DNA from: Enoplosus armatus
Taxonomy: Eukaryota; Chordata; Actinopteri; Centrarchiformes; Enoplosidae
Assembly: GCF_043641665.1 (NCBI RefSeq)
Contig: NC_092184.1
Location: forward strand, 23,622,608 to 23,686,607
Direction: 5' to 3'
DNA: 64,000 nt
A program made the translations under genes and the position numbers. Below the pieces are notes generated by a model. The model worked only from the letters and a program-made list of their open reading frames with translations. It was not told the origin of the DNA and searched no databases. Positions 12,445-30,553 of the stretch are shown here, in pieces. The stretch's first letter is position 1. Each line of letters begins with the position of its first letter.

Positions 12445-14058
12445 TCATGGAAAAAATTATTAGACCACCCTTGTTTTCTTCAATTTCTTGTTCATTTTAA
12501 TGCCTGGTACCACTAAAGGTACATTTGTTTGGACAAATATAATGATAACAACAAAAATAGCTCATAAGAGTTTAATTTAAGAGCTGATATCTAGCCATTT
12601 TCTATGGTTTTCTTGATAATAACCAAAATCACTTAAGTTCTTACATCAATAGCTATGGCATTGTACTGCCAAAAACAGTGCTTTTAGGCATTCCATGTTT
12701 TCTTTTCTGTCTGTTTTAGTCACATGACACACACAGGAGTTAGTACTTGATTGCATAACCATTGTTTTTGATGACTGCAGCCATGCGTCTTGGCATGCTC
12801 TCCACCAGCTTCTGACATTGTTCTGCTGTCACAGCAGCCCATTCCTGTTGCACAAATTCAAACAAATTTGCTTTGTTTTTGGGCTTGTGGTTCTCCATTT
12901 TGAGTTTGATGATTTTCCACAGGTTTTCCATTGGATTTAGATCTGGTGATTGAGCAGGCCAAGGCATGGTTCGAATGTTCTGGTTCTCCATCCAGGCTTT
13001 AACTGACCTTGCCGTGTGGCAAGGGGCATTGTCTTGTTGGAAAATCCAGTCATTCGAGGCAGGAAAGAGTTTTCCAGCTGATGGAAGAAGACTGTTTTCA
13101 AGAGTAGCCCTGTACATGACCTGGTTCATTCGCCCTTCACACAATTGCATTTGCCCTGTTCCACCCATACTGAAACAACCCCAGATCATCACTGATCCAC
13201 CCCCATGTTTTACTGTAGGGGCAAGACAGTCTGGTTTGTAGGCTTCTCCAGGCTTCCTCCTAACCAGTAAGTTGGCTGGAGTGGGCATCAACTCAAAATT
13301 GGATTCATCACTGGAGAGAACCTTAGCCCAATCATCAACAGTCCAATCCTTGTGATCCCTAGCAAAGAGTAACCGGGCCTTCCTCTGCCTTTCGTTGATG
13401 AAGGGCTTCTTCCGTGCCCTGTGTGACTTCAGACCATCTTCAAGAAGTCGGTTTCGAACTGTCCTTGCCGAACAAGTCACATTTCTCGACAGTGCCCACT
13501 CATTTTTAAGGTCCCTGGAGGTCTGACGACGATTCCTGACACAGGAACGGATGAGTGCACGGTCATCTCGTGGGGTAGAAAGACGTTTCCTGCCTCGACC
13601 AGCTAGCAATTTGGTAGTGCCATGTTCGGCTTGTTTTTTCTTGGTGTAATGAACGGCTGTCTTGGAGATCTTCAGTTTTTTGGCTACCTGTCTCTCACTC
13701 ATGCCAATTTCCAGCAGTGCCAAGATGGCTGCCTTTGTGGCTTCACATAATTCTTTTGTTTTAGGCATTATGTGAGAGCTGACAACTTCTGAGTTGTGCT
13801 ACGGCTTGAATGTAAGCAGGAAACCACTCCAGGCCTTTGCATGTGCAGTGCTGCTTATGACATGAAATGGCCTCTTATATACCCTGGGAATACAATTAAG
13901 CTTAAGCATGTCAAATAGGACATAAAGTATTATGTAATCAGCTGCATTTTTTGTCGTGTTCATTGTATTCTTCAGGTAATATACCTTTAGTGGTACCAGG
14001 CATTAAAATGAACAAGAAATTGAAGAAAACAAGGGTGGTCTAATAATTTTTTCCATGA

Positions 14059-14092
<34 letters not shown>

Positions 14093-16130
14093 TGAGGTTC
14101 AGACAAGAAGACAACATGGCTGCTTTTATAAACATCTCGTGTCTCTTGTTTCACATGTTCTCTCAGACTTTACCTGACAACAACTGGAGGACAGTAGTCA
14201 CTGTTTCCTGTCTGTGTCCGTCCTCTGTCTCTCTGTACAGTCTCTGCACAGATGTTGCCAGCGGTCGGCTCTCCTCGTGGTCGCTAGGCGACCGTGGAGC
14301 TCCGGCTCAGCGTCTCCGCCTCCTCTGCACACGAGGCTTCTCCTCTTCCTCACCCAGCGCTTCTACGACGTGGAGATGCTCCTGAGCTGGGGGTCTCAGC
14401 TGAGGAGGAGGGGGATTCAGAAGAAGAACGCGTAAGAAACCTTTATGAAGAACCTAGAGATGCTGCTGCTGCTGGTATCTGTTGCTGGTTAGACTCCAGC
14501 TGAAACTGGGTGAATGAAATGACAAGCTGCAGTTCTCAGGTGTGATTGACGGAGTCAGGTTTAAAGCTACTGTCCAGTCTCTGATAAATGTCTTTCAGTG
14601 TCTAAAATAAAGAGTCACTGCAACTACCACAGAGCATGCCACAAGAAATTACACATATATATTTTATATTAAGAGCTGAGAGTGCCTTTAATAATCTGAT
14701 TGATTAGTGCTGGTTATCTTCATAATCGTACAATTCTTCAGGCTTAGTGCTCTGAAATAATGGCCGTGACGAGGTGCTTCAAGTCCATTTCAGATTCAGT
14801 TTGTCAAGTTACTGTTGATATTTGACCACCTCTGACTTTTCCTTACTGTCCTTCACAGTTACTATGGCTACACTCAGAGGTTTTATGGGCCAGACATAGC
14901 AGCTGCGTATTATGTCTTGAGTATGAAGGGAGGATTTAGGTAAGTGCCTTCAAGCATTTAATTCACGTTGGGCTGCAAGTAATGTTTATTTTTATTATTG
15001 ATTAATCTGCAGATTGTTTTCTCAAATAATCAATTGACCGCTTGGTTTATAACATGTCCGAAAATGGTGAAAAATGTCTGAACAACCGTCCACAACCCAA
15101 CGATTTAGAATTTACAATTATATGAAACAGGGAAAAGCAGCTGGTCCTCCCATTGAATCAGTGAATGTTTGGAGTTTTTAAATGACAATTAATCAATAAC
15201 ATATACACACAATACTTAGTTGGCCTATCTCGTATTCTGGCAGTTATTAACATATTAAGTCTTTCTTTGTTATATGTTTGCATATAATCTGTAAAAATGC
15301 AGCAAAGATGGCAGTTTAATAGTCTCAAATGTACCGCTGTGATCCAGTTTTCTTGTGATCGTCTGTGTTGCGTCCTCAGGTATGTTGGCCAGTCAGAGTG
15401 GTTCCGTGCAAACCAGAGGGGCAAATTTAATTGGGAGTTCTTGGATCACAAAGACACACCCCTAGAGGAAATAAACATGAACTCCACACTTATCAACTAC
15501 ACAGGACTGGGCAATCTGGGTAATGAGCTCCAACTCAGCTTTGCTTTTTGGGTTTCTTTCTTTTTTCCTTTTTAAAATCACGTTTATTCTACTGTAACCT
15601 CATTTTGTCTGCGTCTTACTCTGTCAGACACATGGACTGTTAATTCAGTTCAACGATATTTAACCTGCAAGTTCAGTGTTTTTGATCTGCTTTGTCCTCC
15701 CTCAGAGGGGCAGCGATCTCTGCGGACTCTCTCATTACGAGGATGTCCTGAAGTGGACGACTGGTTCCTGGCCAGGCTCCACATGTTGCAGGGCTCTCTT
15801 GAGGAACTGGACATCTCTCACTGTCCACGCATCACTACAGGCGGCCTGGCTGCACTCAGGAACCTCAAGTAATTATCCAAACACTCACAACAAAGCCTAG
15901 TTATTATTACCAAAAACACTGCTCTTGTATTAAGTTTGTTTTGTGTGTGTTGCAGGGGACTGCGGCGTCTCGACATGTCGTCCCTCCCTGGGATTTCGAG
16001 TCCGGGGTTGGTCATTATCCTGCTGGAGGAGATGTTACCACAGTGTCAGATCACCGCTACTGGCTACGACCTCAACCTGAGGCAGGAGGAAGAAGAGGGG
16101 AACGAGGAGCACGTGCAAGGCCAGAGGTAG
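12137..16130 (+). CDS. DMAC2: DMAC2, distal membrane-arm assembly component 2 (ATP5SL)
   Basis: This protein helps assemble the distal membrane arm of mitochondrial complex I. The model has six coding exons: 12137-12154, 14241-14431, 14859-14939, 15380-15519, 15706-15868 and 15956-16130. All junctions are GT-AG and stay in frame, giving 255 aa against about 257 in human. Exon 1 encodes only MSAPFM. Exon 2 continues with an Arg- and Ser-rich, acid-poor leader that fits a mitochondrial presequence, then FYDVEMLLSWG. Later landmarks are YYVLSMKGGFRYVGQSEW, the Leu-rich repeats SLRTLSLRGCPEVDDW and LEELDISHCPRIT, and LRRLDMSSLPGISSPGL followed by EEMLPQC, all matching the human protein from memory. 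The tail is acidic. An upstream ATG at 12085 would open an overlapping out-of-frame uORF if transcription starts before it. Intron 1 (12155-14240) contains a full Tc1 element, and intron 3 a dispersed repeat. Confidence 0.9.
12413..12441. repeat. (TA)n tract, left flank of Tc1
   Basis: A TA dinucleotide tract directly abuts the left end of the transposon, and a matching tract begins immediately after the right end at 14062. Tc1 elements insert at TA and duplicate it, so the element has split or landed within a TA microsatellite. The exact target duplication cannot be told apart from the repeat. Confidence 0.9.
12442..12521 (+). repeat. Tc1 left terminal inverted repeat
   Basis: 80 bp, identical to the reverse complement of 13982-14061. 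Similarity stops at the next base (C here, T in the other arm). Confidence 0.95.
12740..13768 (-). CDS. Tc1/mariner-family transposase, intact
   Basis: This enzyme cuts and pastes the surrounding element at TA sites. It is a single 342-aa open frame, full length for the Tc1 family. The N-terminal half has paired helix-turn-helix DNA-binding regions (about residues 10-110; MSERQVAKKLKISKTAVHY is the first recognition region), followed by a GRGRK basic motif. The catalytic domain shows the DD34E triad: Asp in LSSDESNF, Asp in FQQDNAPCH, and Glu in SPDLNPMENLW, with exactly 34 residues between the second Asp and the Glu. The Gly-rich box KHGGGSVMIWGCF is present. No stop or frameshift is seen. 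It is embedded antisense in DMAC2 intron 1. Whether it is still active cannot be judged from sequence alone. Confidence 0.97.
   Translation of the reverse strand: MPKTKELCEATKAAILALLEIGMSERQVAKKLKISKTAVHYTKKKQAEHGTTKLLAGRGRKRLSTPRDDRALIRSCVRNRRQTSRDLKNEWALSRNVTCSARTVRNRLLEDGLKSHRARKKPFINERQRKARLLFARDHKDWTVDDWAKVLSSDESNFELMPTPANLLVRRKPGEAYKPDCLAPTVKHGGGSVMIWGCFSMGGTGQMQLCEGRMNQVMYRATLENSLLPSAGKLFPASNDWIFQQDNAPCHTARSVKAWMENQNIRTMPWPAQSPDLNPMENLWKIIKLKMENHKPKNKANLFEFVQQEWAAVTAEQCQKLVESMPRRMAAVIKNNGYAIKY
13982..14061 (-). repeat. Tc1 right terminal inverted repeat
   Basis: The exact inverse of the left arm; it ends CCATGACTG and is followed by (TA)n. Confidence 0.95.
14970..15200 (+). repeat. 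Dispersed repeat in DMAC2 intron 3
   Basis: This begins GGGCTGCAAGTAATG and contains ATTGATTAATCTGCAGATT, TTTCTCAAATAATCAATTG and GAAAATGGTGAAAAATGTC. I recall this order as a common teleost interspersed repeat starting 'GGCTGCAACTAACGATTATTT'. A probable second fragment (GGCTGCAACTAACATTC) lies near 49208. Confidence 0.6.
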
Positions 16131-16767
16131 GGAACGGGACAGATCACGAGGAATCAGAGGAATCAGAGGAATCAAGGGACTCGGTTCAGAAAGAGAGCGA
16201 GTCCTCTGAGAGAACTCAGCTGTCAGTTCACTGTAGTCTGACAGAAAAGGCGCTCATGGGACAAAGAGACATGCTGAGGCAACATCTCACATGAGAGGAG
16301 GGAAGGCGATACGTCTGGTTTTTGCAGCAATACAGCCATCACAGCTTATTTTCACTGTCCAGTTTGGTTATCACTGAGAAGGTCCAGCATAGAAGACTAA
16401 ACATTTTTCAGCTGACATCTGCACGTCTTGACACACTCCACCAGTATGAACCAGTTAAAGACATAGTTTGATTGGACACTGGCAACATCCAATTAGATAT
16501 AAGCATGTGAAAAAGAAAAATACAGAAAGTATGGAACAAAAATGTACTACCTGCTACTAAGTTTGGCATTGTCATCTAAGGTATATGTTATCACCATCTG
16601 CTTGTGTTGTTTTCCCCCAGAATCAACTTGTTCTCAAGAGTGAGCACATTTATGATGTAAATCCAACTGTATGCAAACTCCTGTCGGCCTCAAGCATATT
16701 ACACCTTGTCTGCATATGTGGTAAAGATTTGATTAGCTGAAGTGTAAATATGATTGTAAATGTACTG

Positions 16768-16773
16768 AATAAA
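16768..16773 (+). terminator. DMAC2: Probable DMAC2 polyadenylation signal
   Basis: AATAAA about 640 bases after the DMAC2 stop codon and before the SIRT2 start, in the + orientation. It would give a 3' UTR of roughly 650-660 bases. A T-rich stretch follows at 16806-16819. Confidence 0.6.
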
Positions 16774-16799
16774 GATTTTATTCTTCAATATTGTGATTA

Positions 16800-17453
16800 T
16801 TCTACTTTTTTTTTTTTTACCTTTTATTTGTGAAATCCACAAGTCATGTTTAACAGACAATGAAACCCATGTGTATGAATTCCTAATCTTCACTGTAGAA
16901 GCTTATGTGAGGAAACTAAAGCCCATAATCCAGTATGAGCCTTGTACTGCAGCAGCGTCAGACCCCACAGTGGGCGGATGAAGACACCAGTAAGACTGGG
17001 GGACAACAGTGAATGGGGATGAAGAAATCACTGCTACTTTTGTATGTAAAGATGTCACCTACAATGATTTGGTTGCCAGTTTTGATGTGAACAGAACTTA
17101 TTATCTGAGCTACTTCTTCACATGTGGGGTAATACTGCCTACTTTAAAGTTGCAGTCAGAAAACATATATTCATTTTCATGTCACCCATGTTTATTAGCA
17201 GTGGGTTTGTTGAATACAGAGTTTTAGGTGACATTTAACAGACCATTAAGTAGTTCGATCTGCGGTAGGAACCAATGATGCCATTGGAACTGGGTCACAA
17301 CAAACACGGACATTGTTTTTGACGGACAACAACAAGACGGGCCAGTTGAGTGATAGCTGTGTAGTGGATTGCTGTCGTAATTTCGTAAAATCTGGGATTT
17401 AGATTGATTCTCTTTCGGACCCTTGTGGTTGAAGGGGTTCAGTAGACGGATAA
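16800..17453 (+). other. Short DMAC2-SIRT2 spacer with probable SIRT2 promoter
   Basis: Only about 650 bp separate the DMAC2 polyadenylation signal from the SIRT2 start codon, so the SIRT2 promoter and 5' UTR must lie within this interval or overlap the DMAC2 3' end. I see no clear TATA box or CpG island. Confidence 0.5.
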
Positions 17454-23078
<5,625 letters not shown>

Positions 23079-25200
23079 CTAATTAAAAAGCTACTGTAGT
23101 GATTGCACAGTTTGGAGATTATGATACCAGGGTTTTTGTTTGGAAGTGAAGCTTCGACGGGTGTCTGTCACACTCTCATTTTCCATCTGCGGACATTTAA
23201 TTCTTCTGAACAAGCTCGGAGGGCATCGGACATCCCAGTGCTTTATGCTCCTGTTTATATCAGCTATTTGCACTTTACTGACAAAAAAATCTACTTTCCT
23301 AATTAGCTTACATCTGTCTCAGCTGTATATTTCGTTCTGAGGCAGAAAGTATCTACATTTCAGCAACACATCTCACAGAGCGTTGAAGGTGGTACTCCTG
23401 GCAGTGTGATTATGTATTTGCTGCATTATAGGCCAAGCTACGATATTGTCTCCAAACCAACTATTGCACACATCTGATGGAGTGATTTGGGCTGAGCCAC
23501 TTCAACTCCTTTCACTTCAAGAAGTATCTGACTTCAGTTTAAGCTAACCAGGCTAGTCTGTATTTTCATCTTTTCCCTAAACTCTTAAAAGTACTTCCTG
23601 GTGGTTGTAAATATAACAATAGGATAATTGCTTATGTGGAACTTTTAAAATGTTTTAAATTAACAGTGTTTTTCTTGTTAACTCCTCTGCTCCTGTTTGA
23701 ATTGATTTCTGTAATTTCATTTGACACCATGTTCTGAGATAAATAACAGTGACATTGCTCAGGTCAGGACCTTTATCTACCGTTAGGGGATCGATAAAGT
23801 GCCACAGACACACAAGAAGGATATTGCTGAAATAATACAAGTACCAGAAGATGTTTTTTCATTGGAAACCATTTGGGTTATCCGAAAGCATGAACTGTTA
23901 CATCATGAAATGAAACATACACAATTACATTACCATCTTTACAGAATAATGGAAACTAATACAAACAATCCTGCAATAAATTTGACCTTTGTAAGGCTGA
24001 TAATGTTGCTCAGACAGGAGTTGATTCAACTCTGCGGCCATTCTTCAGTGGCAAATCTGAATATAGTATCTCATTGGACACTGGATTCAAATAAACTCTG
24101 CCAACATTTGCACAACCACATATGTTGTTTTACACATAAGCCATGAAGTTATGCCACATTGTGATGGTTCTAAAAAAACAATTGAACAACACAGGATATC
24201 AAACATGAGCTGCTTTAGTTGAGTTCTTGTAGGTGATTATGTGAGCTATGAATAAAATAAAAACAGGCCAAAAGTGAATGTGGAAGACCAATAAGAACGG
24301 CTGGATATACTGTATGTTTTAAAGCCCCTGAAAGCTTGTATTCAAATCCTAAATATTTCTCTATAACATTAAATATTCATGACTAAATAAGCTACAATAA
24401 AAGTCAAAGTCTGGAGGAAAAAACATTTGCTAATTTATTTCATCTGAACTGTGGAAATGTGGTTTTATCACATTTCATTGTCGGTTGTCTGGAAACAGAA
24501 AGAAACAGAAAGAAGAAGGCTTCACTGGTCATTGCCGTCGTACAGATCATGGTGATGAAGACATGGTTCAAACAAAAAGCTTGACAGAGTTTCATGTAAA
24601 CGGAAGTGAGTGACAGTGTGCCACAAAAATGATGACCAGTCTTCAACACCTCTAGCTGCGGTTTCCGTGGCAGGAGTATCGGACAGCCTGCAAACCAACC
24701 TGTTCTGTCTCCACTAATGTTTCAGTGTATTAACATTTCTAACTGATGGATTCAAAGCCGAGTGAATGCATCTGTGTGCGCGTTTCCTCCACAACTGCAA
24801 GATAACATCTGTAAAGCTGACAGTCTCAGGGCTGTGGTGAAGCATCGTCAGGACAACTTTGAAGTTGTTAACATTCATCATTTCTGAGCAGAAGGCAGAG
24901 ACGGCGCTGCAGAGAGAAAAAACATAACACAGGTAGCTCTTTAGAGAACATGCAGAGCCGGGTTAACCACATGCAAACTTGAGGGGGGGGGGGCAAAGAA
25001 GGCGCCGTGATGAAAGACCAGCTGAGCAGTTTCACTTAAAAAGAAGACAGAAGAAGGCAAACGTGGCAGCCGTACATGAAGTTTGAAATCCGCTTAAAGA
25101 TGTGTTTCTGAGGAGCATGTGATCTTCTTCTTTTTTTTTTCTTTTTTTAAACCCCGGTTGGTATTTTGAGCTCTTAAGCAACATTTTGCGCCGTGCAGCA
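23079..25200 (+). other. SIRT2 3' UTR and SIRT2-RINL spacer
   Basis: No coding exon is recognised. Several AATAAA hexamers (near 23976, 24090 and 24251) could end the SIRT2 transcript; I cannot choose between them. The sequence is AT-rich and ordinary apart from a short G run near 24984. Confidence 0.5.
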
Positions 25201-25298
25201 AGGAAGAGTTCAGAGAGACGATTGCAACATGTGGAGGAATGTGCCAATAACAGTGTAGAGGAGAGAGGATACATGAACTAACTGAGCCAGACCAACAC

Positions 25299-28200
25299 AT
25301 GTAAGTATCAACCATTTTCGTGTCTCATTATTGAAAATGAATGTTCCAAATCTCACACTGAACTCCACTAGAAAAATCCAAATTTTAACCTTAATTTTGT
25401 CTTCGAGCATCAGTCGCCTTGCTCTATTTCATTGCCAGGTTGTCTACCTGTGACTTACGCACTGATCAGTTTATGTGCGTGCATGCAGACGCTTGTACAT
25501 GCACATCAACGTGCCCATATGTTTCCGTCCAGGGCGGTTCACAGTCCAGTCAATGGGACGACAGCCATCCCGTGGAGGAGCAGCAGGAGGAGACTGTCGC
25601 TGCTGCAGCAGCTGAGGGGCTGTCAGGAGGCCTGGTGCCCCGGGGCACCCTGGGACAGAGAGGGGGCCCATGCTGCTATATGTGGAACACCTGCTGGGGT
25701 GAGATGTCCTGAGTCTTACCTTTTATTATGTAACGCAGAGTCTTCAGTATGGTGAATTACATCGACTGCCGTTTTATTTGTTTGGAGAATTCATTGAAGG
25801 AAGTCAGATCACTGATCCACACATTCAAGGAAATTTGGCATTTACAAACTTTTAAACTTAAAAATCTGTCAGATAAATGAAGCAGTGAACCGGATATAAA
25901 TCTCCAGCGTGTGTAAACCTCCAATAATGACTAATTCACCTTACTGGAAAAAGCCTAAGCCTCCACGCTTATGTTTTTATCACGATGCAGTAAATCCCAG
26001 ATTTGGGATTTTGCCTGAAGCGTACATTATCATTATGACCCCAAATCCCAAATCTATATCATCACCAAAATCAGATCAGCAGATCCTAAATGATCCAGTG
26101 GTCTTGTACTTTGTCTACTAGCTCCAGTTGCTACAGTTTGATATATCTTGCAGCAAATTAAATATATTTCCTTTCAACTGTTGACTTGTAGAATTGTACA
26201 TTTACTTATAGTGTTGTGTTCTTCCATCTTTGATCTTTGATCTTTTATCCTCATCTCTCTGCATGTCCTCTGTCTCATCCTCTCACTGTTCCCCCTCAGG
26301 GAAGTCTCCATGCCCTGCTTAAATTTCCTGTAGCATCACAAGTATCACGCACATCTCTGTGACACGAGAGTAGTTCCTTTTTCTATTTGACATCTGATAA
26401 CACAACAAACGCTTCTTTTTGGGGGCTAAATGCAGAAGTAGTGTTGAATAAAAGCGAGTGCATGTCGGGGGAAAAGACATTACAAAATGGACACGTCCGT
26501 GGCAAAGAGAGACTGTGAGTAGATATATCAAAGGGCATGTTTGTTATTTGAATGAATGCAAATGCAAAACGGGCAGCAGCGAGTCATTGACACGTGAGGT
26601 CATGTGTCATGGGGAAGGATAGGAGCGTTTGTGTTTTACTGCAGAAACTCTCACAGTTGTTAAACGACAGGGACCCTGTGAAACCTGTAGGCCAGCAGAT
26701 TTCGTTAATTTGATATGCTGAATAAAAAAGTGAATTTCTTCTTGAGCGGTTTCCAGTACGTCTTCATACGGATCAAATACTTGAGTGACTAAATGTTGCC
26801 GTTATGAATCTCCACTGCCCTGCTGCGTGTCTGCGTGTGTTTGAAGTTTGGTGACTTGAAGTGAACTTGTCTCTATTTCTGTGCACACTGAGAATGAAAG
26901 CCACTTCCTGTGTGTGCGTGTGTGTTTGAGAGCACCTCTGAATTCAGTTGTGGTGATGTAACTACATGACTGAGCCGTTGGTTTGCTTTGTTTTACCCAA
27001 GTTAATTATTTCTCAACCAACTGCCTGTTCTGTTACTGTCACTGTTTCCAAACAAGGCGATGTGATCAGACCTGTAGTTTCTACACACAGCATCTATGCA
27101 GCGAAAGCAAAGTTGTAAAATCAGTGTAAAAAAAAAAAAAGAAATGACTGGCATTACATTTTTTTGGCTGTTAAGATTAGGTGGTTTTGGGGGTCACAAC
27201 AGAAAATGATGTATTATAAATAAGTACATTAGTGTTTATAAAAACACAAAACACACACAGTTAAAAGTTCAAAAACTCAGCTACTCTGCGTGATAAGGCC
27301 ATGTTGGCGTGGCTTGGTCAGATTTAATTGGCACTGGCCTGGCAGCATGAGCCAACAACCCACTGACTGTCATCTGACTTGGATTTAAATGTTGCTAAAC
27401 TCTGATTGGTGCATGAAAATACGTGACATCACCTTTTTCCAACTGAGCCCCGCCTACTTCAGACAAAACCAAAAAAATGACTGAAAGAATAACTAAAACT
27501 GTTCTAACTTTGGCTAAAATTGCGTGTTCATGTAGCACATAATTATTCTTAACTAGAAGATGATGGAGAAAAACACTTTTTTTTGGCCTGTAATGATTGA
27601 GGGATCTTTGCTAATGTATTACAAATTGAAATACAAACTGACAACTGTGTCTGCAGTGCTGCATTAGTCCTTTATGATAGAGAGGCTGCCCATGTGAGTG
27701 ATATCTTAACGCTAGCCGCACTGTTAGGCCGTACAGCTTTGTGCTAAATGCTAATGTCAGTATGTTAATATGCTCACAAGGACAATGCTAACATGCTGAT
27801 GTTTAGCAGGTATAATGTTCACCATCTTAGTTTAGCATGTTTGCACGCTAACATTTGGTTTTGTTTATGGCTGAACACAAAGCACGGCTTATGTAAGCTC
27901 GCGTCATATTTTGTTTTACGGGAAGAAAACAAACAAAAGGGGTTAAAAGGGAATTTTTAAATTTCATCTCGAGCATCTGTATGGACTCAGAGGTATGGAC
28001 TCGGAGAAGCCGACCAAATCCTGAACATCAAAGTTCATTCTTGACCTTGGAAATAGCAATTTGATAAAACAATCTCTACTCAAGGTCCACTTACCCGCAA
28101 GCTTTTTTCATAGCTTTCAATTGTGTGACATGGTCTTCATCAGCAGATGGATTTGTCATGAAGATGCTTCAAAGCCTGCTGTGAAAAGTGAAAAGCAAAA

Positions 28201-30512
28201 GCTTTGAATGTATGTGTATGTGTGTAGGCAAACGAATGTTTCAGGCTTTTATTTTAAATACACTTGGAAAACAAAGAGCTATAACACAACGCACTGTGAA
28301 AAAGGTGAGGCGCTCTGAACAGCCTCCTTAGAGTCATATCAGCTTCATATGTGGGCACTTATCAGCACTTGGAAATTTGCGGTTTACGTGCGTTTAAGCT
28401 GTCATCATGACTCATTTTCAAGATCAAATCAATCCAGTCTTGTTGTAGAAACAGTGACGCAGAGTTGATTCTCACCACACGTTTCTCCTCGCTGCCCGCT
28501 TGCCGTGGAGACACGCCAACATTTAAGAGAAAACGTCTTCCTGCTTCCTGCTAGCTTCTGTAACGCCTCGCACACTGAAATGAGTCACTGTGTCTCCCTC
28601 CAGAGTTTCCTGGTCGTGCGGGACTCTGCAACGTCTCAGCCCTGCCTGCTGTGTGTGTCTGCTGGAGGAGAGAGTGAAGCGGTTCTTGACTATAATATCG
28701 AAAGCACAGGCACAGGTATGAACCAACCGCATGCAGACACCTACTTCTTTCTCTTTCTCTTTGTGTGCGTGCATGATCCAGTCAGTTGGCACTTTGTCAC
28801 AATGTGCCACTTTTTTAGTTCTGTGAATCTGTGAATCATTACGTCTTCCGAAAAACTGACAGATCAGACTGAAACACAGCGGTAACGGCACATGTTAAGT
28901 AGTAGTTATACTTCCTGCAGTGTCATTAGTTGTTGCAGGTGAAGGCAGGTAATCGGACACACACCTCCTGGACGCTTTCAAACTGCAAAAACTGGTTCCT
29001 TAAACTGTGAACTCCCTTTTAGTTGATAATTACATCTACAGCTATTAGTGCTACTTTTACCACTCTGCAGATGCATGCAGTACAGCTAAAACCTGCTCAG
29101 CATTACAAACCACACGCTATCAGAAAATAACAGTGCTTAATGGCTGGTGTGTGAAAATAAAAGTGATAAAACGGTCACACTGACTGTTCTTTAGAAGTCC
29201 CCTTTTAATCTTCAAGCTTCGGTGTGTTTCCAGGAATGTATTTTTTGAAAAAATGACAGTAACTCTGCCCACTCCTTCTCTGTTTTTCAGTCTTCCAGCT
29301 GTCTGAGTCTCGTCTTTCTTTCTCTGACTTGGCTCAGCTCGTGCTCTTCTACTCTCTGACCAGGTAAGAACCTGCTGTGTTTTTATTTGTTGTGTGCGAT
29401 TAATCGTCCATTTAAATATCTTTAATTACATAAATAACAGCCGCATTACAGTGTATGTTAGAGCTAACAAGTAAACATTAGAACCTGGCATTGCTGTGAT
29501 TATCTGTATGTGTTTTTCTAGTGCTAACATGCTAACTCCATCCTAACCTTCAGTCGAAAGCCTAATCAACAAATGCTTGGACATTGACAGAACTGAGGCC
29601 AAACCTGTTGACTTCAAGTCTGTTCAACAAATGTGTTTGATCCCTGTCATCTCTCCCTCTGTGTCAGGGATGTGGTGGCCGTTTGTCTTTCCATTCCTCG
29701 CTGGATCTACAGCGTAACCGAGAAGAACAAAGATTGTCTCTCTCAACTTGAACCGAGTGAGTCCTCTCATCTCTGTGACTTTCCTCTCCCAGAAACTACG
29801 TCACAAATGCGAAACCAGAAGTATATTCCCAAGAAGGGTCTCATTTATAACACCTCTCTAATGCAGACACGTGGCTGTGCGCACCGCCTGACAAACAGGC
29901 TGATGAAATGACCCACGTGGAGACAGGCAACATAATGTGCTCCATACAGGTATGTGTGTAAAAGTACAGGAGATGGTAAGATACTGTATAAGATTGTGTG
30001 CTCAAAAGGAAAACAACTTCAAATTTCTTGAATCTGAATATTGTAAAGCTGCACTAATCAATGTTTTTATATTAACAACGATCAAATGAAAGTGGTGATG
30101 AACCCACAGAGATTCACCAGTTTTCCTCAGCTCTATGAAGGACTTTATGCCTCGTTTCGGCCCGCATACTCTCATGAGCATGATTTCCCACTGACTGCAT
30201 GCCCAGCACCAATCGGCCGCCAGAGAAAGCTAACGACTAGCTTCGTCTCTAGTGAACATAGTGGAGCATTTAGCAGCTAAAGAGCCAGATATCTTGGAGT
30301 TGGTGGAGAGCAAAACAGAGCTAGAAGGAGAGCAAATATTGGACTTGCACAAATTACGATTCTAAATAAATGCTAATGTGTTATGTTATTGTTGTGTGTT
30401 CCAGCTTGTTCCAAAAAATCAATCAGGTAGAGGCTTACAATGAGTTTAAAGCTACATTGTGGTGTACGGATGACACACCATCCTATTTCTTCATGGTGGT
30501 TGTGTGTGTGTG

Positions 30513-30553
<41 letters not shown>

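Larger units (their letters stand above)
12442..14061 (-). mobile_element. Complete Tc1-like transposon
   Basis: A 1620-bp element bounded by 80-bp terminal inverted repeats (12442-12521 and 13982-14061). I compared these base by base and found no mismatch. The ends begin CAGTCATGGAAAA. The single gene is an uninterrupted transposase on the - strand. The element lies inside DMAC2 intron 1, antisense to the host gene, and is flanked by TA repeats. Perfect inverted repeats plus an open transposase point to recent insertion. I do not assign a named subfamily. Confidence 0.97.

Noticed and set aside
14116..14385. An 89-aa frame starting at 14116 as the DMAC2 first exon
   Set aside because: It is not the frame that encodes FYDVEMLL. 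That frame has a stop at 14175, so the acceptor at 14240 and the MSAPFM exon at 12137 give the only consistent join.
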